Position numbers and translations under genes: made by a program
DNA from: Cryomorphaceae bacterium BACL29 MAG-121220-bin8
GTDB taxonomy: Bacteria; Bacteroidota; Bacteroidia; Flavobacteriales; Flavobacteriaceae
Length of the DNA: 64,000 nucleotides
NCBI GenBank assembly: GCA_905182765.1
Contig: CAJJCV010000006.1
Coordinates: 40,943-104,942 of the forward strand
Direction: 5' to 3'
The notes under the pieces: model-generated
Databases searched by the model: none
What the model was told of the DNA's origin: nothing
What the model saw: only the letters and a program-made list of their open reading frames with translations
In this document: one piece after another, positions 41,504 to 50,690 of the stretch
Layout of the letters: every line of letters begins with the position of its first letter
How positions within the stretch are numbered: the stretch's first letter is position 1

Positions 41504-42349
41504 ATGACAATAAAAACAATAAATCATTCCGGATGGTTAAAGTCACTACTTTTTATTCCATTATTATTTATTTCTGAAGTTCTAAGTACTGTTATAGTAA
41601 TTAGTCTTGGCTATGATATATTTAATCAAGGATCTTCATTAAATGAATCAGTAATGCTCATACAAAAAAGCTTTTCATTAGTAATAGTTTTGATTTTGAT
41701 ATGGCTTTTCATGAAATATATTGACAAACAAAAATTCATTGATATTGGATTTCAAACTAAAAACAGATTAAAAGATTTTAATTATGGAATTTTAATTGGA
41801 TTTATAATTATGTGTAGTGCATACTATATTTTATTATTTATCGGAGAAATTAATTATGTTGGATATTCTTTTAATTTAGAAAATATTTTTATTTCTATCA
41901 TGTTATTTACTGGAGTATCAATTTTTGAAGAAGTTATTTTTAGAGGATATGTTTTAAAAAACTTATTAGAATCATTTAATCCTTTTGTTGCTTTATTTAT
42001 TTCTTCAATATTTTTTTCATTAATTCATGGAGCTAATCCGAATGTTACAATTCTTGGATTATCTAATATTTTTTTGGCTGGTTTTTTTCTAGGTGTTTCT
42101 TATGTGTTTACAAAAAACTTATGGTTTCCGATAGCTTTACATTTTAGCTGGAATTTTTTTCAATCAATGTTTGGATTTAAAGTAAGTGGGCTCGATTCTT
42201 ATTCAATTATTGAATTTAAAATTTTAGAGAACAATTATATAAATGGTGGTGAGTTTGGATTTGAAAGCTCAATTTTATCTCTAGTTATTATATCAATTTC
42301 AACAATATTTATTTGGAAATATTTTAAGTCAATTGAAAAAACAAGTTAA
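41504..42349 (+). CDS. CPBP-family intramembrane glutamic endopeptidase
   Basis: FEEVIFRGYVLKNLLESF (EExxxR), SSIFFSLIHGANP, FPIALHFSWNFFQ. Confidence 0.93.
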   Translation: MTIKTINHSGWLKSLLFIPLLFISEVLSTVIVISLGYDIFNQGSSLNESVMLIQKSFSLVIVLILIWLFMKYIDKQKFIDIGFQTKNRLKDFNYGILIGFIIMCSAYYILLFIGEINYVGYSFNLENIFISIMLFTGVSIFEEVIFRGYVLKNLLESFNPFVALFISSIFFSLIHGANPNVTILGLSNIFLAGFFLGVSYVFTKNLWFPIALHFSWNFFQSMFGFKVSGLDSYSIIEFKILENNYINGGEFGFESSILSLVIISISTIFIWKYFKSIEKTS

Positions 42350-42363
42350 TAACTCATAAACTA

Positions 42364-42468
42364 TTATTTAAAGAAAATTAATTTCATAGCTATAACTGAG
42401 GCTATAAATACGATAATTTTAAATAAAATATCAACCCAAAATCTAAACATTTTTTCTTTTCTTTTCAT
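42364..42468 (-). CDS. Unannotated small single-TM protein (34 aa)
   Basis: Minus-strand ATG at 42468 to TAA at 42364: MKRKEKMFRFWVDILFKIIVFIASVIAMKLIFFK. Charged N-terminus plus one TM helix; below the 60-aa cutoff of the ORF track. Confidence 0.6.
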   Translation of the reverse strand: MKRKEKMFRFWVDILFKIIVFIASVIAMKLIFFK

Positions 42469-42668
42469 TAACTAAATATAATGATAATAAGAATATATCA
42501 GAAAAAAGGGCAGTAACCAAAATTTTTCTAGAAATTATAGTATAGTCGTTAATTTTGTTGATTCTGATAATGAAAATGATTAGTTTAGTGTTGTTACGAT
42601 ATAAAAAAAGACATAAAACTGACGTAAGCACTAATTCTTACTATTTTATATCTTTTTTAAAAGAGTAT

Positions 42669-42743
42669 GGGTCATTAACTCAGTTGGTTCAGAGTGTTAC
42701 CTTGACAGGGTAGAAGTCACTGGTTCGAATCCAGTATGACCCA
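42669..42743 (+). tRNA. tRNA-Val(GAC)
   Basis: GGGTCAT/ATGACCC acceptor, anticodon arm TTACC-TTGACAG-GGTAG, T-arm ACTGGTTCGAATCCAGT; CCA not encoded. Confidence 0.94.
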
Positions 42744-42813
42744 CTATTATGAATATATTTGTTGTATTTGGATTAAACTCTAAACAGTTAATCAAACCCA
42801 GAATAATCTTATT

Positions 42814-44106
42814 ATGAAAAAACATCTAGCACTTGTATTACTATTTTGTTCTTTTTTTTCTTTTTCTCAAAAATTTGACAAAAAAATTACTGACTTAATC
42901 TCTAATTATGAAAGTCAGGTTATTGATTTAAGACATTGGTTTCATGAAAACGCAGAACTTAGTAATAGAGAATTTAAAACTTCTGAAAGGATTGCAGAAG
43001 AATTAAGAAAAATTGGTCTTAATCCTCAGACAGGTGTTGCAAAAACTGGAGTTGTTGCTTTGTTAGAGGGTGGTAGACCAGGTCCAGTGGTAGCATTAAG
43101 AGCTGATATTGATGGATTGCCTGTAAAAGAAAGAGCTGACATAACTTGGGCATCAAAAATGACAGGTGAATATAATGGGGATGTAGTTCCTGTAATGCAT
43201 GCTTGCGGACATGATACTCACACTGCAATATTGTTGGGCGTAGCTAAAGTTTTATATGATATTAAAGATCAAATTCCAGGATCTGTAAAGTTTATTTTTC
43301 AACCTGCTGAAGAAGGAGCGCCTGCAGGAGAGGATGGTGGAGCCGAATTAATGGTTAAAGAAGGTGTTTTAAAAAACCCTGATGTTGATGCAATATTTGG
43401 TTTACATATTTGGTCCCAAATTAGTGCTGGACAAGTTTATGTTAGACCTAAGGGTATTATGGCTGCTGTTAATGAGTTTAGAATTGACATTGAAGGAGTT
43501 CAAACACATGGATCAACACCATGGACAGGAGTAGATCCAATAGTTACTGCATCTCAAATGATCAATTCAATTCAAACCATTGTTAGCAGAAATATGCCAT
43601 TAACTGAAGCTGCTGCTGTTGTAACTATTGGAAGTATTCATGGAGGTGTTAGAAGTAATATAATCCCTGAAAGTTTGTATATGTTAGGTACTATTAGAAC
43701 ACTTGACAATAACATGAAGGATGTTTTAATTCAAAGACTAGAAAAAATTGTTAAAAACATAGCTGAAGCGAATAATGCAAAAGCAAAAATTACTTATCAA
43801 GTTACCTATCCAATAACTTATAATGATCCAGATTTATATACTCAAATGCTACCATCTTTACAAAGAATAAATGGTGTTGAAAATGTTAATTCAATGAATG
43901 CGATTACTGGGGCGGAAGATTTTTCTTTTTTTCAAGAAAAAATTCCAGGAATTTATTTTTTTATTGGAGGTGCTAAAAAAGGTACAGATCCATTAAAAGC
44001 GGCTCCTCACCATACTCCAGATTTTTATGTTGATGATTCAGCAATGATAACAGGATTAAGATCAATGACTACATTAGCCTTAGACTACTTGAAAAATAAT
44101 AAATAA
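42814..44106 (+). CDS. M20-family amidohydrolase, exported
   Basis: Signal peptide FFSFSQ; LRADIDGLPVKE, MHACGHDTHTAILLG, FQPAEEGAPAGEDGGAELMVKEG, GAEDFSFF. Confidence 0.95.
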   Translation: MKKHLALVLLFCSFFSFSQKFDKKITDLISNYESQVIDLRHWFHENAELSNREFKTSERIAEELRKIGLNPQTGVAKTGVVALLEGGRPGPVVALRADIDGLPVKERADITWASKMTGEYNGDVVPVMHACGHDTHTAILLGVAKVLYDIKDQIPGSVKFIFQPAEEGAPAGEDGGAELMVKEGVLKNPDVDAIFGLHIWSQISAGQVYVRPKGIMAAVNEFRIDIEGVQTHGSTPWTGVDPIVTASQMINSIQTIVSRNMPLTEAAAVVTIGSIHGGVRSNIIPESLYMLGTIRTLDNNMKDVLIQRLEKIVKNIAEANNAKAKITYQVTYPITYNDPDLYTQMLPSLQRINGVENVNSMNAITGAEDFSFFQEKIPGIYFFIGGAKKGTDPLKAAPHHTPDFYVDDSAMITGLRSMTTLALDYLKNNK

Positions 44107-44109
44107 GGG

Positions 44110-44862
44110 ATGTCGATTTTAATATATAATAAAGAAGATCAAGCTTCAGGGAATTTTAATAGTGGCGAGATCTTAGAAAAAAAACCTATTGGATTTCTTC
44201 AAGACGGAGGTGAATTAAACCCTTATTCAAATTTGTTTTATTGGGCAGATGCTTGGACACCATCTTCTAGAAGTACTATTGGTTTACATCCACATCAAGG
44301 ATTTGAGATTTGTAGTTTTGTTATTGAGGGAAGTATAAAACATTTTGATTCTCAACAAAATAAATGGATTGAATTATTAAAAGGTGACGCTCAGATAATT
44401 AGATCTGGTAATGGAATATCTCATGCAGAAGAAATTTTAGATAATTCTCGAATGTTTCAAATTTGGTTTGATCCTGATATTTCAAAAACAATTTCCAAAC
44501 CTGCTTCTTATAGTGATTATAAACTCGAATCTTTTCCATTGTCTAAAAAAGAAAAAAGTTCTGTTTTAACAATAAAAGGTAAAGGTTCTCCTTTTAAAAT
44601 GGATTCAGAAGGAATTGAAATTTATGAAATCAATTATGATGATGGATTTCATGAAATTAATTTAAATTCTGAATTGGTTTATTCTTTTTTTATTAAAAAA
44701 GGAACTTTAATACATGAAAATCAAAACCTAGCTCAAGGAGCTTTTTTAAAAATAGATAAAGAATCTAAACTGAATTTTGAATCTAAAAATGGTTTAGAGA
44801 TTTTTAAAATAACATCACCGTTACGAACAAGTTACTCCACTTATTATGAGCGATTTAATTAA
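44110..44862 (+). CDS. Pirin family protein
   Basis: FYWADAWTPSSRSTIGLHPHQGFEICSFVIEGSIKHFDSQ, LKGDAQIIRSGNGISHAEEI. Confidence 0.9.
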   Translation: MSILIYNKEDQASGNFNSGEILEKKPIGFLQDGGELNPYSNLFYWADAWTPSSRSTIGLHPHQGFEICSFVIEGSIKHFDSQQNKWIELLKGDAQIIRSGNGISHAEEILDNSRMFQIWFDPDISKTISKPASYSDYKLESFPLSKKEKSSVLTIKGKGSPFKMDSEGIEIYEINYDDGFHEINLNSELVYSFFIKKGTLIHENQNLAQGAFLKIDKESKLNFESKNGLEIFKITSPLRTSYSTYYERFN

Positions 44863-46465
44863 AAGGCTTAACTCTGAAATTTGTTTCTTTTTCAAAAGCA
44901 TATCCAATTTGTAAAAGTTTATTCTCAGTAAACGATGGAGATATAAAAGTCAAGTTAAATGGTTTACCATTTTTATCATAACCCATTGGAACAGTTAAGC
45001 ATGGGTAATAAGCTCCAGCTGCATAGCCGGCGTGATAATTATTTATTGATATAATTGCATCTAGCTTATGTTTCTTAATAGCTATGTCAAAATATTTTTT
45101 TCCCTCAGTTTTAATTCTAGTTTTAATTGAATTTATTTCATCTAATTTAGTTGAGTCACTAATAATAGATTTAAAAATACCTTGTCCATAAGGAGATCTC
45201 ATCAGTGAGTCTTTATTGTTGAACTTAATAATATCATTAATGCCAGTAAATAAGATTTTGTTTTTTTTAAAATATTTAGGAAGGTCAAACTTCATGTCAT
45301 AATCTAATATTTTTCTAAATCCACTAAAATCAACTTTAGGAGGGCTAAATTCAACTACTATTCCACCTAACTTTACAATTTTATTTATTGCATTTAAATA
45401 AAGCGAGTCATTTAAATAGTCCTTAAACACTCCAAACCTTTTACCTTTTAAAGAAGAATTTATAATGGATTCCAAATCAATATCATCAACACTAACAGAC
45501 ATATTATCATCTGGATCGTAACCTAAAATTGCTTTTAAAACTATAGCATTGTCAATTACATTTTTAGTCATAGGCCCAGAAGTGTCTAGCGTACTTGAAA
45601 TAGGTACTATACCTGATCTACTAACTAAACCAATAGTTGGTTTTAAACCAACTATAGAGTTTGCTGAAGAGGGTGATAAAATAGACCCTGAGGTTTCTGA
45701 ACCTAAAGAAACGCTAGAAAAATTTGCAGAAATAGCTACTCCACTTCCCGAACTAGAGCCGCCAGAATCAAACTTTTTTCTTCCATATGGATTTAAAGTT
45801 TGTCCTCCTTGAGCACTATATCCTGACGGACAATTATTACAAAAATAATATGCCCATTCACTAAGATTAGTTTTTCCTAATATTAAAGCTCCCTCACTTT
45901 TTAATTTACCCACAACAAAAGCATTATTAGAGATATTATCATTTAATGCAATTGAGCCTGCAGTAGTTGCTAGGCCATCATAATTAATATTATCTTTTAG
46001 AAGAACAGGAATACCATGTAAAGAAAATATTGATTGTGGTTTTGTTTTGTCTTTTTCTCTAGCTTCTTCAATTATATTTTGATTGATACTTATAATTGAA
46101 TTTAAATACTGATTTTTATTGAATTCAATAGATTGAATTCTGTACAAATAAAACAATACTAAATCTTCATAAGTAAGACTGCTATTTAAAATATTAGTTT
46201 GGATTTCAGGAATACTTTTTTCAATTATTAATGGTTTAAGTGTGTTGTATTTCTTTTGGCTAAATTGATTTAGTTCTGTAGATATATTTTTAAACCATTC
46301 ATTTTTAATTTCAATTTTTGATTGAATTAATTTGAATTGCATCCTTGTATTAGAGTGATCTTTGCTTTCTTTAATCTCAATCGATTCATCATAGTTTTTC
46401 CAGGAAAAACTGTTATTACAGCCTGCAATCAGTACAATAAATAAAAATAAAATTATTTTTTTCAT
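44855..46465 (-). CDS. Amidase-family lipoprotein
   Basis: Lipobox LIAGC; amidase signature (GIPVLLKDNI, GSSSGSGVAISANFSSVSLGSETSGSI). Confidence 0.94.
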   Translation of the reverse strand: MKKIILFLFIVLIAGCNNSFSWKNYDESIEIKESKDHSNTRMQFKLIQSKIEIKNEWFKNISTELNQFSQKKYNTLKPLIIEKSIPEIQTNILNSSLTYEDLVLFYLYRIQSIEFNKNQYLNSIISINQNIIEEAREKDKTKPQSIFSLHGIPVLLKDNINYDGLATTAGSIALNDNISNNAFVVGKLKSEGALILGKTNLSEWAYYFCNNCPSGYSAQGGQTLNPYGRKKFDSGGSSSGSGVAISANFSSVSLGSETSGSILSPSSANSIVGLKPTIGLVSRSGIVPISSTLDTSGPMTKNVIDNAIVLKAILGYDPDDNMSVSVDDIDLESIINSSLKGKRFGVFKDYLNDSLYLNAINKIVKLGGIVVEFSPPKVDFSGFRKILDYDMKFDLPKYFKKNKILFTGINDIIKFNNKDSLMRSPYGQGIFKSIISDSTKLDEINSIKTRIKTEGKKYFDIAIKKHKLDAIISINNYHAGYAAGAYYPCLTVPMGYDKNGKPFNLTFISPSFTENKLLQIGYAFEKETNFRVKPFN

Positions 46466-46471
46466 TAATTT

Positions 46472-47743
46472 TTAAATGTAATTTATTAAATCTTCCATTT
46501 TCATTCCTCTAGAACCTTTAATCAATATATGCTTTGAAGTTATTGGAGTCTTTTTGAAATGATTAATCAACTCTTTTTTAGTTTTATAAAAAAAAGGAAT
46601 ATCAAAATTGTTTTTATGTTTAAAAAATTCTAATCCTATTAGAAAAATATTTTCATATTTATTTCTAATACAAAGACTGATTAGATCAAAGTGTTCTTTT
46701 TCAGATTCCTTCCCTAATTCAAACATATCTCCCAAAAGAATTGTTTTTGAACCATTTAATTTATTAAAAGATTGAACTGAAGAACTCATACTACTTGGAT
46801 TTGCGTTATAAGCATCTAGAACAATAGATTTATTGTTTATCTCAATAATTTGTGATCTATTATTTATTGGATTATACTCTGATATTGATTTTTTTATTTC
46901 AGAAATAGGTATATTGAAATGCAATCCAATTAAAGTAGCAAATGCAATATTATTAAAATTATAATTTCCTGTTAATTTAGAATTTAAAAGCTGATCTTTA
47001 AATTTAATTCCACTGTACATCCCATTTAAGACCTCCTCGAATTTATAGTTGTTTTGGTCAGATTTTCCGAAACTTATTTTTTTTCCTATATATTTTTTTT
47101 GTATTTCATCATCATTATTTATAAATGCCGTTTTATTATTAGAAATTAGAAAATCGTATAATTCACTTTTCCCTTTAATTACACCTTGTAAATTACCAAA
47201 TCCTTCTAAGTGAGCTTTTCCAAAATTTGTAATTAATCCAAAATCTGGATTTACTAATTCTGTTAAAAACTTAATCTCATTGATATGATTCGCTCCCATT
47301 TCTATAACAGCAAAATCTGCTAATGGATCTATTTTTAGAAGAGTTAACGGGACTCCAATATGATTATTTAAATTTCCAAGAGTAGAGGATATTTTAAACT
47401 TAGTTTTTAAAACTTCAGTAATAAGTTCCTTAGTTGTTGTTTTACCATTACTTCCGGTAAGTGCAATGATTTTAGTTTTTAATAGTTTAGATCTGTATAG
47501 TTTTGCTAATTCTTGTAAAGATTCTAATGAGTCTTTAACCTTTAAAAATTTAGGATGACTTAGTGAATTGTCGTCAATAACTGCATAAATTGCTCCGTCT
47601 TTAATTGCTTGTTCAGCAAATTTATTTCCGTCAAAATTATCTCCTTTTAAAGCAAAAAAGATTGATCCTTTTTTAATCGATCTAGTGTCAGTTGATACTG
47701 AGTTTGATTCCTTGAAATAATTGTAAAGTTCTGAAGTAAGCAT
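46472..47743 (-). CDS. murF: UDP-N-acetylmuramoyl-tripeptide--D-alanyl-D-alanine ligase
   Basis: VSTDTRSIKKGSIFFALKGDNFDGN, IALTGSNGKTTTKELI, EMGANHINEI, DAYNANPSSM. Confidence 0.96.
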   Translation of the reverse strand: MLTSELYNYFKESNSVSTDTRSIKKGSIFFALKGDNFDGNKFAEQAIKDGAIYAVIDDNSLSHPKFLKVKDSLESLQELAKLYRSKLLKTKIIALTGSNGKTTTKELITEVLKTKFKISSTLGNLNNHIGVPLTLLKIDPLADFAVIEMGANHINEIKFLTELVNPDFGLITNFGKAHLEGFGNLQGVIKGKSELYDFLISNNKTAFINNDDEIQKKYIGKKISFGKSDQNNYKFEEVLNGMYSGIKFKDQLLNSKLTGNYNFNNIAFATLIGLHFNIPISEIKKSISEYNPINNRSQIIEINNKSIVLDAYNANPSSMSSSVQSFNKLNGSKTILLGDMFELGKESEKEHFDLISLCIRNKYENIFLIGLEFFKHKNNFDIPFFYKTKKELINHFKKTPITSKHILIKGSRGMKMEDLINYI

Positions 47744-47787
47744 CAGTTAAATATAATGTAATACAATAGAACAGATAAAAATTTATT

Positions 47788-49359
47788 TTATCTCTTTCTA
47801 GATTTTTTACTATTTCTTGATTCCCCTAAATATGACATTGCACATCTAAAACCTATAAAATTAGATGTCATAGATTCTGGATAATACCTTCTTTGAGCAG
47901 GGTCAAGATAATATGCTCTATCAAGCCATGAGCCACCTTTGTATACTCTAGCTTCGTTGTTTATAAGAGTTGTGGATTCCTCAAATTGATTATTTTGATC
48001 GGGAGAATTATACATTTTTGAATATTCTCCGTCAAGTTTGAAATCTCTTACTGAATTTCTGTCACCGTCGTTAAAGTCTCTATTATCTCCTTTACTATAA
48101 TTTGTTCTATCTATAGAGTTTTCGTCTTCAATTTCATTTTTTAACGATCCTGGTAAATTATCATAATTTGCATTTTCTGAACTTACTGTAAGTACTTTTC
48201 CGTTTTCGTCAATAGATGGTTTGAAGTATAAATTTCCTCTATAATAATTAAAATCATTCATTTCTTCATCGATTATAGGCCTATAAACATCTGCTACCCA
48301 TTCAGCAACATTTCCAGCCATTCCATATAATCCAAAATCATTAGGAGGATATGATCTTACTGCAGAAGTAATCCCAGATCCAGTTTCAGACCATCCGGCA
48401 ATTCCACCATAATCACCTTTTCCGAGTTTGAAATTAGCCAATTGATCACCTTGATTTTTTCTTTTACCAGATCTTGTATATTCTCCATCCCAAGGAAACT
48501 TCTTTTTTCCTCTGTATAAATTTTCCTCAGAAATTTCACTTAGTGCTAATGCAGCATATTCCCATTCAGTTTCAGTTGGAAGTCTATATTCAGGCAAAAG
48601 AATTCCGCTTTCTCTTGATGCATAATTAATGGTTGTTTGTCCATTTTCATCAGTATTGATTTGTTTACTGCCTGTCATTTCATTCATTTTCCCATCGTAT
48701 GCATTTGATGGGTCTAGAAAATATGCTTTTGTATTAAATGAATAACCATTTGAAAGACTGTCTGGACTAATTGCACCTGGTCGTATGTAACCATTCGAAA
48801 CTAAAATTTGTTCGTTAACTCGATCAGTTCTCCATTTAGCATAGTTAACAGCTTGTTTCCAATTAACACCAACAACAGGATGATTTTCAAACGCAGGGTG
48901 CCTTAGGTAATTATTAACCATATCCTCATTAAATCCTAGTGGATTTCTCCATACAAGTGTATCAGGAAGAGATGCTTTATATATATCAGGAAAGTCTTTA
49001 GCAAAAACTTTATTCATCCAATGTAAATATTCGACATACATAAGGTTAGTTACTTCAGTTTCATCAATAAAAAAAGATCTAACATATTGTTGAGTTGGAG
49101 TATTGTTCCAATCATGCATTATATTGTCTTGAACGTTTCCTTTTGTATAAGTTCCGCCTTCAATAAAAATAAGTCCAGGACCTGTATTTTGTCCTTTATA
49201 TGATTTTTTATTTTTAAATCCACCATCTTTTGTACTTATTTTCCATCCAGTAGCTTGTGATATATTTTTATTATTTTTAAAGGGATTATTACTATTACAT
49301 CCTATTACAAGTACAGATAATAATAAAACTAGTGGAGTGTATATGTTATTGATTTTCAT
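47788..49359 (-). CDS. gldJ: Gliding motility lipoprotein GldJ (FGE-sulfatase/SUMF1 fold)
   Basis: Lipobox VIGC; GPGLIFIEGGTYTKGNVQDNIMHDWNNTPTQQYVRSFFIDETEVTNLMYVEYLHW; C-term YKGGSWLDRAYYLDPAQRRYYPESMTSNFIGFRCAM. Confidence 0.9.
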   Translation of the reverse strand: MKINNIYTPLVLLLSVLVIGCNSNNPFKNNKNISQATGWKISTKDGGFKNKKSYKGQNTGPGLIFIEGGTYTKGNVQDNIMHDWNNTPTQQYVRSFFIDETEVTNLMYVEYLHWMNKVFAKDFPDIYKASLPDTLVWRNPLGFNEDMVNNYLRHPAFENHPVVGVNWKQAVNYAKWRTDRVNEQILVSNGYIRPGAISPDSLSNGYSFNTKAYFLDPSNAYDGKMNEMTGSKQINTDENGQTTINYASRESGILLPEYRLPTETEWEYAALALSEISEENLYRGKKKFPWDGEYTRSGKRKNQGDQLANFKLGKGDYGGIAGWSETGSGITSAVRSYPPNDFGLYGMAGNVAEWVADVYRPIIDEEMNDFNYYRGNLYFKPSIDENGKVLTVSSENANYDNLPGSLKNEIEDENSIDRTNYSKGDNRDFNDGDRNSVRDFKLDGEYSKMYNSPDQNNQFEESTTLINNEARVYKGGSWLDRAYYLDPAQRRYYPESMTSNFIGFRCAMSYLGESRNSKKSRKR

Positions 49360-49397
49360 TGATTTATTTTCTTATCTTAAAGTTGCAAGATAGTAAA

Positions 49398-49426
49398 TTG
49401 TTTAAAAAAAAATTATTTTACTTTTG
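49398..49426 (+). promoter_or_regulatory. Bacteroidota-type promoter for porV: TTG-N18-TACTTTTG
   Basis: TTG 49398-49400, 18-bp spacer, TACTTTTG 49419-49426, fitting the TTG-N17-23-TAnnTTTG consensus. Confidence 0.6.
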
Positions 49427-49459
49427 ATGAAAGTATTTAAAACTTAAAATTTATATTAT

Positions 49460-50584
49460 ATGAGAAATATTATTGTTCGTTTAATTTTAATATTCAATGT
49501 TGTTTTTGTTTTTTCTCAGGAAAGAAGGGTTATTACAACTGCTGTTCCTTTTTTAATGATTTCTGCAGATGCAAGAGCTTCTGGTCTTGGTGAACAGGGT
49601 GTTGCAACTTCTCCAGATGCTTTTTCTCAACACTGGAACCCTGCTAAATATGTTTTTTTAGATAATGCATCAGGTGTGGGAGTGAGTTACACACCTTATT
49701 TGAGTAAATTAGTTAGTGATGTTTTTTTAGCAAATATTAATTATTACAATATTATTGATGAAAGAAGTTCGTGGTCAACTAGTTTTAAATATTTTAGTCT
49801 TGGAGATATTGATATTCTTCAAAACCCTCAGGATATTCCATATTTAGAAAACCCAAATGAATTCACCCTTGATGCTTCATACATATTAAAATTAAATGAT
49901 TATTTTTCAATGGGTGTTACAGGAAGATTTTTAATGTCAGATGTAAAATTGCAAAGTGTTGATTCAGATTCAAGTTCAGCTAGTTCATTTGCAGTTGATA
50001 TTTCCGGGTTTTATCAATCTGACGTTAAAGCTTATCAGAATTTTAATGGTTTATGGCGATTTGGATTTAATATATCCAATTTAGGACCAAGAATGAAATA
50101 TGAAGAGCTTGGTAAGAAAAACTTTATTCCAACAAATTTAAAATTAGGTTCAGCGTTTGATTTTATTTTTGATTCCTCAAACAAATTGTCTATTAACTTA
50201 GAGCTTAATAAACTTTTAGTTCCTTCTCCTAGTATTCCAATATTAAATTCAAATGATCAGATTATTGGATATAATCAGGAAGATGTGAACTTTTTATCTG
50301 GATTATTTAAATCTTTTGGAGATGCACCTGATGGATTTAGTGAAGAGTTAAAAGAAATAACTCTTGCCTTAGGTATTGAATATACATACGACGATTCGTT
50401 TGCACTTAGGTTAGGATATTTTGGTGAAAATGAAAATAAAGGAGCAAGAAAGTACATAACATTTGGAACAGGATTTAAACTAGAAGACATCAATTTAGAT
50501 TTATCATATCTATTATCAACATCTAGTGTTATAAGTCCATTAGAAAATACTTTAAGATTCTCTTTTACTTATAATTTTAAATAA
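49460..50584 (+). CDS. porV: Type IX secretion system outer membrane protein PorV (LptO)
   Basis: ITTAVPFLMISADARASGLGEQGVATSPDAFSQHWNPAKYVF, FadL-like barrel. Confidence 0.93.
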   Translation: MRNIIVRLILIFNVVFVFSQERRVITTAVPFLMISADARASGLGEQGVATSPDAFSQHWNPAKYVFLDNASGVGVSYTPYLSKLVSDVFLANINYYNIIDERSSWSTSFKYFSLGDIDILQNPQDIPYLENPNEFTLDASYILKLNDYFSMGVTGRFLMSDVKLQSVDSDSSSASSFAVDISGFYQSDVKAYQNFNGLWRFGFNISNLGPRMKYEELGKKNFIPTNLKLGSAFDFIFDSSNKLSINLELNKLLVPSPSIPILNSNDQIIGYNQEDVNFLSGLFKSFGDAPDGFSEELKEITLALGIEYTYDDSFALRLGYFGENENKGARKYITFGTGFKLEDINLDLSYLLSTSSVISPLENTLRFSFTYNFK

Positions 50585-50607
50585 ATTAATATTTTCAATT
50601 TTTATTT

Positions 50608-50632
50608 TTAATGTATTAATTAGATACATTAA
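50608..50632. repeat. 9-bp inverted repeat TTAATGTAT-N7-ATACATTAA upstream of pdhA
   Basis: Arms 50608-50616 and 50624-50632 exactly complementary; the right arm overlaps the -7 element TAACTTTG. Confidence 0.8.
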
Positions 50633-50637
50633 CTTTG
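50630..50637 (+). promoter_or_regulatory. Candidate -7 element (TAACTTTG) for pdhA
   Basis: TAnnTTTG match 53 nt upstream of the pdhA ATG; -33 TTG not clear. Confidence 0.5.
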
Positions 50638-50666
50638 CAAAAATTAAATAATTCTTGTAAAAAAAA

Positions 50667-50685
50667 GAATTATAAATTATAATTC
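50667..50685. repeat. 19-bp palindrome GAATTATAA-A-TTATAATTC in the pdhA leader
   Basis: Direct reading; ends 5 nt before the ATG at 50691. Confidence 0.8.
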
Positions 50686-50690
50686 ATTAA

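Noticed and set aside
42443-42631. 62-aa minus-strand ORF (MLTSVLCLFLYRNN...) in the gap upstream of tRNA-Val
   Set aside because: Overlaps the better smORF start in another frame, shows no coherent signal/TM/domain pattern, and AT-rich frames often give hydrophobic chance ORFs.
42571-42714. Plus-strand ORF MKMISLVLLRYKKRHKTDVSTNSYYFISFLKEYGSLTQLVQSVTLTG running into tRNA-Val
   Set aside because: The C-terminus '..SLTQLVQSVTLTG' is simply the tRNA gene translated, so it is a false ORF.
47788-49359. GldJ as an active formylglycine-generating enzyme
   Set aside because: It has the SUMF1-type fold, but gene context (next to porV), length and the lipoprotein signal fit GldJ; no sulfatase is nearby.
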